Shown in pieces: positions 59,795 to 64,000 of a DNA stretch of 64,000 bases. Every line of letters starts with the position of its first letter. Position 1 is the first letter of the stretch. Position numbers and translations under genes: made by a program. The notes beneath the pieces are model-generated. The model worked only from the letters and a program-made list of their open reading frames with translations, was not told the DNA's origin and made no database searches. The stretch comes from an uncultured Dysosmobacter sp. (lineage in GTDB: Bacteria; Bacillota; Clostridia; Oscillospirales; Oscillospiraceae). Where the stretch lies: positions 11,499 to 75,498 of the forward strand of contig CAKTOO010000012.1 of the NCBI GenBank assembly GCA_934590165.1. Direction: 5' to 3'.

Positions 59795-61312
59795 ATGAAT
59801 AAAACACCGACTACTCTCATTATTATGGACGGCTTCGGCCTGACTAGCGGCGTCACCGGCAACGCGGTCCGCGCCGCCCGGACGCCCCGGCTGGACCAGT
59901 TTTTCCAGGGATTCGCCAACACCACCCTGAAGGCTTCCGGCCTGGATGTGGGCCTGCCCGACGGGCAGATGGGCAACAGCGAGGTGGGCCACACCAACAT
60001 CGGCGCCGGCCGGGTGGTGTTCCAGGACCTGCCCCGCATCACCAAGTCCATCGCGGACGGCGATTTCTTCCGGAACCCCGCCTATATACACGCCATGGAC
60101 GCCTGCAAGGCCAAGGGAACTTCCCTGCACCTGATGGGCCTTTTGTCCGACGGCGGCGTCCACTCCCACCTGGACCACCTGTTCGCTCTTTTGAAGATGG
60201 CCAAGGAGAGGGGCCTGGAAAAGGTCTATATCCACGCCTTCCTGGATGGACGGGACGTATCTCCCACCTCCGGCGCCGACTTCGTGGCCCGGACCGTAGA
60301 GGCCTGCCGGGCCATCGGCGTGGGCAAGATCGCCACGGTCATGGGCCGGTATTACGCCATGGACCGCGACAAGCGCTGGGACCGGGTGGAGCAGGCCTAT
60401 GATGCCATGGTCTACGGCGAGAGCGCCCACTTCAACCCCGTGCCCGTGGCCGCCGTGAAGGACTCTTACGCCGCCGGCGTCACCGACGAGTTCGTGGAGC
60501 CTGTGGTGTGCGATACCAAGGGCACCATCTCCGATAACGACAGCGTCATTTTCTTCAACTTCCGGCCCGACCGGGCCCGGGAGATCACCCGGACCTTGGT
60601 GGACCCCGCTTTTGACGGCTTCACCCGCCAGTACTTCCCCGTCACCTTCGTGTGCAACACGGAGTATGACGCCACCATGCCCAATGTGGAGGTGGCGTTC
60701 CCCCGGAACACCGTCCGCAACGGCCTGGGCGAGTATCTCAGCCAGATGGGCATGACCCAGCTGCGCATCGCCGAGACGGAGAAGTACGCCCATGTGACCT
60801 TCTTCTTCAACGGCGGCAGCGAGACTGTGTTCCCCGGCGAGGACCGGGTGCTGGTGGCCTCTCCCAAGGTGGCTACCTATGACCTCCAGCCGGAGATGAG
60901 CGCCTATGAGGTGTGCGACAAGTGTGTGGAGCGCATTGAGTCCGGCGCTTATGACGTCATCATCCTCAACTACGCCAACTGCGACATGGTGGGCCACACC
61001 GGCGTGTTTGACGCCGCCGTGCGGGCCGTGGAGACCGTGGACACCTGTGTGGGCCGTGTGGTGGACGCCACCTTGAAAATGGGCGGCATCGCCATGATCA
61101 CCGCCGACCACGGCAACGCCGAGCAGATGGTGGAGCCTGACGGCTCCCCCATGACTGCCCACACCACCAACCCCGTGCCTTTCATCCTCTGCGGTGCCGG
61201 CACAGAGCTGCGCAGCGACGGCCGCCTGGCGGACATCGCCCCTACCATTTTGGATGTGATGGGTCTGGCCTGCCCCGCAGAAATGGATGGCAAGACCCTC
61301 ATCGTGAAATAA
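59795..61312 (+). CDS. gpmI: 2,3-bisphosphoglycerate-independent phosphoglycerate mutase
   Basis: A 505-residue alkaline-phosphatase-superfamily mutase. Metal Asp is in LIIMDGFG, the phosphoserine motif is GQMGNSEVGHTNIGAGR (near residue 62), and the later ligand motifs are NYANCDMVGHTG and MITADHGNAEQM. It converts 3- to 2-phosphoglycerate after pgk. The ATG at 59795 is preferred over 59777, which lacks a ribosome binding site. Confidence 0.96.
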   Translation: MNKTPTTLIIMDGFGLTSGVTGNAVRAARTPRLDQFFQGFANTTLKASGLDVGLPDGQMGNSEVGHTNIGAGRVVFQDLPRITKSIADGDFFRNPAYIHAMDACKAKGTSLHLMGLLSDGGVHSHLDHLFALLKMAKERGLEKVYIHAFLDGRDVSPTSGADFVARTVEACRAIGVGKIATVMGRYYAMDRDKRWDRVEQAYDAMVYGESAHFNPVPVAAVKDSYAAGVTDEFVEPVVCDTKGTISDNDSVIFFNFRPDRAREITRTLVDPAFDGFTRQYFPVTFVCNTEYDATMPNVEVAFPRNTVRNGLGEYLSQMGMTQLRIAETEKYAHVTFFFNGGSETVFPGEDRVLVASPKVATYDLQPEMSAYEVCDKCVERIESGAYDVIILNYANCDMVGHTGVFDAAVRAVETVDTCVGRVVDATLKMGGIAMITADHGNAEQMVEPDGSPMTAHTTNPVPFILCGAGTELRSDGRLADIAPTILDVMGLACPAEMDGKTLIVK

Positions 61313-61330
61313 ATTCACACCGGAACCGCA

Positions 61331-61360
61331 AAAACGGCGCCTGAGCAAGGCGCCGTTTTT
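61331..61360 (+). terminator. Terminator of gpmI
   Basis: AAAACGGCGCC, seven-base loop, complement and TTTTTTATTTTT, 19 bases after the stop. Confidence 0.9.
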
Positions 61361-61428
61361 TATTTTTGTATGAAATCAGGAAATTTTGTCCATACTTTCC
61401 TCAGACTTCATTCTAGGGAGGGAAGATC

Positions 61429-62166
61429 ATGGCAAACAAACTCAAGGGCGTTTTGTCCGGTGCCGGGTTTTACGCCGCGCTGAGCATCTGCCTGGTGACA
61501 GCGGCGGTAGCCGGCTGGTTTTTGCTGCTGGACGACAGCGGCGGCACCGGGGAGACGGAGACGCCTCCCGTGGAGGCTGCCGCCCCAGCGGAGGTGCCGG
61601 CGGAGATCTCCGAAGCTCCGGCGGAGCCGGAGGTGCCGGCGGAGCCGGAGGTGCCGGCAGCGCCGTCTGAACCGGCGCCGGCAGCCGAGGTGCCTGCCGC
61701 CGCCATGCCGGAGGTAAGCGTGCCGGAGCCGGAGGTGCCGGTGGCGGCGGAAGCGCCCCAGCTGGTGGTGTCGCCCCTCAGTGGGAAGGTGGTGACCGCC
61801 TTCTCCGTGGACCAGCTGGTGTACAGCGAGACCATGGGGGACTGGCGGACCCATGACGGTATCGACATCTCCGCCCAGGCAGGTACGAAGGTCCTGGCCG
61901 CCAGCGCCGGCACGGTCCTGGCCGTGGAGGATGACGCCCTCATGGGCACCACCGTGACCCTGCGCCACAGCGGCGGCTACCAGACCACCTACGCCTGCCT
62001 CCAGGCCACCCCCGCCGTGGAGCAGGGGGACACCGTCACCGCCGGGCAGGTCATCGGCGCCGTGGGCACCACTGCCGCGGCGGAGAGCGCCCAGGGGCCC
62101 CATCTGCATTTTTCCGTCACCAAGGACGGTGATGCGGTGGACCCGAAGGAATATCTGAACAAATAA
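61429..62166 (+). CDS. SpoIIQ-like M23 (LytM) family membrane protein
   Basis: A 245-residue protein with an N-terminal membrane helix (about residues 14-33) and a Pro/Glu/Ala/Val-rich linker (45-105) containing near-repeats of PAEPEVP. A LytM/M23 domain follows from residue 110. The zinc motif is intact (THDGIDIS giving H-x3-D, and GPHLHF giving H-x-H), as in clostridial SpoIIQ. It may act at the engulfment channel in sporulation or as a general peptidoglycan endopeptidase. GGGAGGGA precedes the ATG. Confidence 0.85.
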   Translation: MANKLKGVLSGAGFYAALSICLVTAAVAGWFLLLDDSGGTGETETPPVEAAAPAEVPAEISEAPAEPEVPAEPEVPAAPSEPAPAAEVPAAAMPEVSVPEPEVPVAAEAPQLVVSPLSGKVVTAFSVDQLVYSETMGDWRTHDGIDISAQAGTKVLAASAGTVLAVEDDALMGTTVTLRHSGGYQTTYACLQATPAVEQGDTVTAGQVIGAVGTTAAAESAQGPHLHFSVTKDGDAVDPKEYLNK

Positions 62167-62174
62167 GCGGCAAA

Positions 62175-62208
62175 ACGCCCCGGAACTCTCATTCCGGGGC
62201 GCTTCTTT
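62175..62208. terminator. Terminator between the M23 and MATE genes
   Basis: CGCCCCGGAA and complement around CTCTCA, followed by CTTCTTT; it lies between convergent genes. Confidence 0.7.
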
Positions 62209-63616
62209 ATAACAGTTTGCTTCTGGCAGACGCGCCCTTCATCCGGGCGTTGGCGCTGCGGACGGTGCGCCGCAGGAAAATGGCACTGAGGGTGACAGAG
62301 GCAACCTCGGCAATGGGGAAGGACCACCACACCAGCTCCAACCGCCCCGTCCGGGACAGGAGCCACGCCGCCGGCAGCAGCACCACCAGCTGGCGGCACA
62401 CGGAGACCACCATGCTGTACAGGGGATTGCCCACGGCTTGGCATACGGACCCGGCGATAATACAGAAGCCCGCCAGCAGGAAGGAGATGCTGATGATCCG
62501 CAGGGCGGGGACGCCGATGGCCGTCATCTCCGGGGAGGCGTCAAACAGGGACAGTAGCAGGCCGGGGATGGTCTGGAAGGCCAAAAAGCCCAGGCACATG
62601 ATGCTCACGGCGGTAAAAATGGTCAGCCGCACGGTCTTCCACACCCGCTCCGGCCGGGCGGCGCCGTAGTTATAGGAAATGATGGGCACCATGCCGTTGT
62701 TCAGGCCGAACACAGGCATAAAGATAAAGCTCTGGATCTTGAAGTAGGCGCCGAACACCGCCGTGGCGGTGGGGGTGAACACAAAGAGGATCTTGTTCAT
62801 GCCGAAGGTCATGACGGAGCCGATGGACTGCATGACGATAGAGGGAACGCCCACCCGGTAGATCTCCCGGGCCACCGTCTTGTCCCAACGGATGAGCTTG
62901 GGCCGGATATGGATATCGGGGTTTTTCTTCAGGTTCAGGAGGATGGCCAGCAGTGCCGCCACGATCTGGCCCAGCACCGTGGCCACCGCCGCGCCGGCTA
63001 CCTCCAGACGGGGCATACCGAACAGGCCGAAGATGAAGACGGGGTCCAGTACGATGTTGATGAGGGCGCCCACCAACTGTGTGGCCATGGCCAGGACGGT
63101 CCGCCCCGTGGACTGGAGCAGGCGCTCAAAGCAGAACTGGCTGAACAGGCCCACGGACAGTCCCAGGCAGATGCGGGTATAGGCGGTGCCCATCTCCACG
63201 ATCTCCAGCACGCTTTTGGCCTGGGCCATAAAAAAGGCCCGGGAGAGGAAGATGCCGATGCAGGCAAACACCACGGCGTTGCACAGCGACAAAAAGATGC
63301 CGGTGCCGGCGGCCCGGTCGGCCATGTCCTGGCGCTTCTCGCCCAGTGACCGGGACAGCAGAGCGTTGATGCCCACGGCGGTACCGGCGCCCACGGCGAT
63401 CATCAGGTTTTGAAGGGGAAAGGCCAGGCTCACGGCATTGAGGGCGTTTTCGCTGATGCGGGAGACGAACACGCTGTCCACCACATTGTACATGGCCTGG
63501 ACCAGCATGGAGATCATCATGGGAATAGCCATGCTGGCCAGCAGCCGGCCCACGGGCAGAACGCCCATCTTGTTTTCCTGGGGTGCCGCGCCTGCGGCGG
63601 GGGTCTGATCGTTCAT
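62207..63616 (-). CDS. MATE family efflux transporter
   Basis: A 469-residue membrane protein with about twelve helices. The first half (LASMAIPMMISMLVQAMYNVVDSVFVSRI) and second half (GVPSIVMQSIGSVMTFGMNKIL) carry the internal repeat typical of Na+- or H+-coupled MATE drug or metabolite exporters. ATG at 63616 follows AAAGGAA. The substrate cannot be predicted. Confidence 0.93.
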   Translation of the reverse strand: MNDQTPAAGAAPQENKMGVLPVGRLLASMAIPMMISMLVQAMYNVVDSVFVSRISENALNAVSLAFPLQNLMIAVGAGTAVGINALLSRSLGEKRQDMADRAAGTGIFLSLCNAVVFACIGIFLSRAFFMAQAKSVLEIVEMGTAYTRICLGLSVGLFSQFCFERLLQSTGRTVLAMATQLVGALINIVLDPVFIFGLFGMPRLEVAGAAVATVLGQIVAALLAILLNLKKNPDIHIRPKLIRWDKTVAREIYRVGVPSIVMQSIGSVMTFGMNKILFVFTPTATAVFGAYFKIQSFIFMPVFGLNNGMVPIISYNYGAARPERVWKTVRLTIFTAVSIMCLGFLAFQTIPGLLLSLFDASPEMTAIGVPALRIISISFLLAGFCIIAGSVCQAVGNPLYSMVVSVCRQLVVLLPAAWLLSRTGRLELVWWSFPIAEVASVTLSAIFLRRTVRSANARMKGASARSKLL

Positions 63617-63654
63617 TTCCGATGTTCCTTTCACGATATGATTCGCTTGGCAGA

Positions 63655-63688
63655 AAAAGGACGCGGCTCTTGCAGCCGCGCCTTTTTG
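63655..63688. terminator. Terminator downstream of prfB
   Basis: AAAAGG-CGCGGCT arms around CTTGC with AAAAA on one side and TTTTT on the other. It lies just after the first copy of the prfB 3' end. Confidence 0.75.
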
Positions 63689-63697
63689 CAGGTGCTT

Positions 63698-63800
63698 TTA
63701 CTTTTTCAGCTCGCCGGTGGCCAGCTGCGTCAGATACGCATTTAAGAAGCCATCCAGGTCGCCGTCCATAACGCCGTCGATGTTGCTGGCGCACCCCTCG
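63698..63800 (-). pseudogene. prfB: Detached copy of the 3' end of prfB
   Basis: The minus strand encodes SNIDGVMDGDLDGFLNAY and then LTQLATGELKK-stop, the C terminus of peptide chain release factor 2. At least 77 bases (63698-63774) are identical to 63924-64000. It remains joined to the terminator, so it is probably the original gene end, now cut from the rest of prfB. Confidence 0.75.
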
Positions 63801-63923
63801 CGCCTTCGACGCGCGGGGACCCCGCATGGAACTCAAATGGCCGGGCAGAGCCCGCCCATTTCAAGGTTTTGCTCCGCAAAACGCTTGTGCACCGCTCTTG
63901 CGGCGGAGACCCTCCACATCGAC
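63775..63923. other. Structured segment separating two prfB 3' ends
   Basis: Roughly 130-150 bases rich in inverted repeats, such as GTTTTGC/GCAAAAC around 63870 and AAATGGCCGGGC/GCCCGCCCATTT around 63836-63860. Another is CGCG-GGGG around 63798-63820. There is no plausible gene. It looks like a small inserted or duplicated repeat. Confidence 0.5.
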
Positions 63924-64000
63924 TTACTTTTTCAGCTCGCCGGTGGCCAGCTGCGTCAGATACGCATTTAAGAAGCCATCCAGGTCGCCGTCCATAACGC
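63924..64000 (-). CDS. prfB: 3' end of release factor 2, continuing past the window
   Basis: The last 25 codons and stop of a class I release factor (VMDGDLDGFLNAYLTQ and eight further residues). RF2 reads UGA and UAA stops. Only the end is visible, so integrity and any programmed frameshift cannot be judged. It is identical to the copy 226 bases to the left. Confidence 0.8.
   Translation of the reverse strand, partial: VMDGDLDGFLNAYLTQLATGELKK

Overview
The window looks like the chromosome of a G+C-rich anaerobic Clostridia (Oscillospiraceae-like gut Firmicutes). The pointers are an HrcA/CIRCE heat-shock operon, a clostridial rnfCDGEAB operon, ECF vitamin-uptake S components with a THF-type riboswitch, a SpoIIQ-like sporulation protein, a thiolase with Rex-like sites, an oxygen-independent sulfatase maturase and strong AGGAGG ribosome binding sites. 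The taxon is inferred from gene content. I recognised no tRNA, rRNA or CRISPR array.

Region 1 (1-2.6 kb) holds a nucleobase permease and a decayed argH remnant. Region 2 (2.6-20.2 kb) is the most distinctive part, an organosulfate locus. It has four sulfatases without signal peptides, three of one paralogous type and one of another, plus an anaerobic sulfatase-maturating radical SAM enzyme. It also has a TauE/SafE-like anion exporter, a NitT/TauT-type ABC importer (lipoprotein, two permeases, two ATPases), a YesM/YesN-type two-component system and a LacI repressor with repeated operator-like sites. The simplest reading is that a small sulfated or sulfonated compound is sensed outside, imported intact, desulfated in the cytoplasm by maturase-activated sulfatases, and the released oxyanion is exported. 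The two importer ATPases carry complementary degenerate motifs that predict one competent and one dead ATP site.

Region 3 (20.2-25.3 kb) is a LysR regulator divergent from a BrnQ-type transporter and two PLP-dependent sulfur amino-acid enzymes. Region 4 (25.3-33.6 kb) holds a membrane-anchored glycosidase-like protein, rpiB, a PHP phosphatase, dnaJ-dnaK-grpE-hrcA behind a perfect CIRCE, and a folate ECF S component behind a THF riboswitch. Region 5 (33.6-38.8 kb) is the Rnf complex.

Region 6 (39-47.3 kb) has a DUF975 membrane protein, a hairpin cluster, a vitamin-type ECF S component divergent from a MocR/PdxR regulator lacking the PLP lysine, and a non-coding-bounded insertion that splits a shared terminator and carries a small zinc-ribbon gene. 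It continues with recR, a D-cysteine desulfhydrase-like gene, rpe and an arsR-trxR-trxA redox operon whose reductase lacks NADPH motifs. Region 7 (47.3-64 kb) has thiolase, a PrsA-like lipoprotein, mfd-pth-prs-glmU (with a degenerate GlmU N-terminal domain), trmL, pgk-tpiA-gpmI, a SpoIIQ-like M23 protein, a MATE exporter and a duplicated 3' end of prfB at the window edge.
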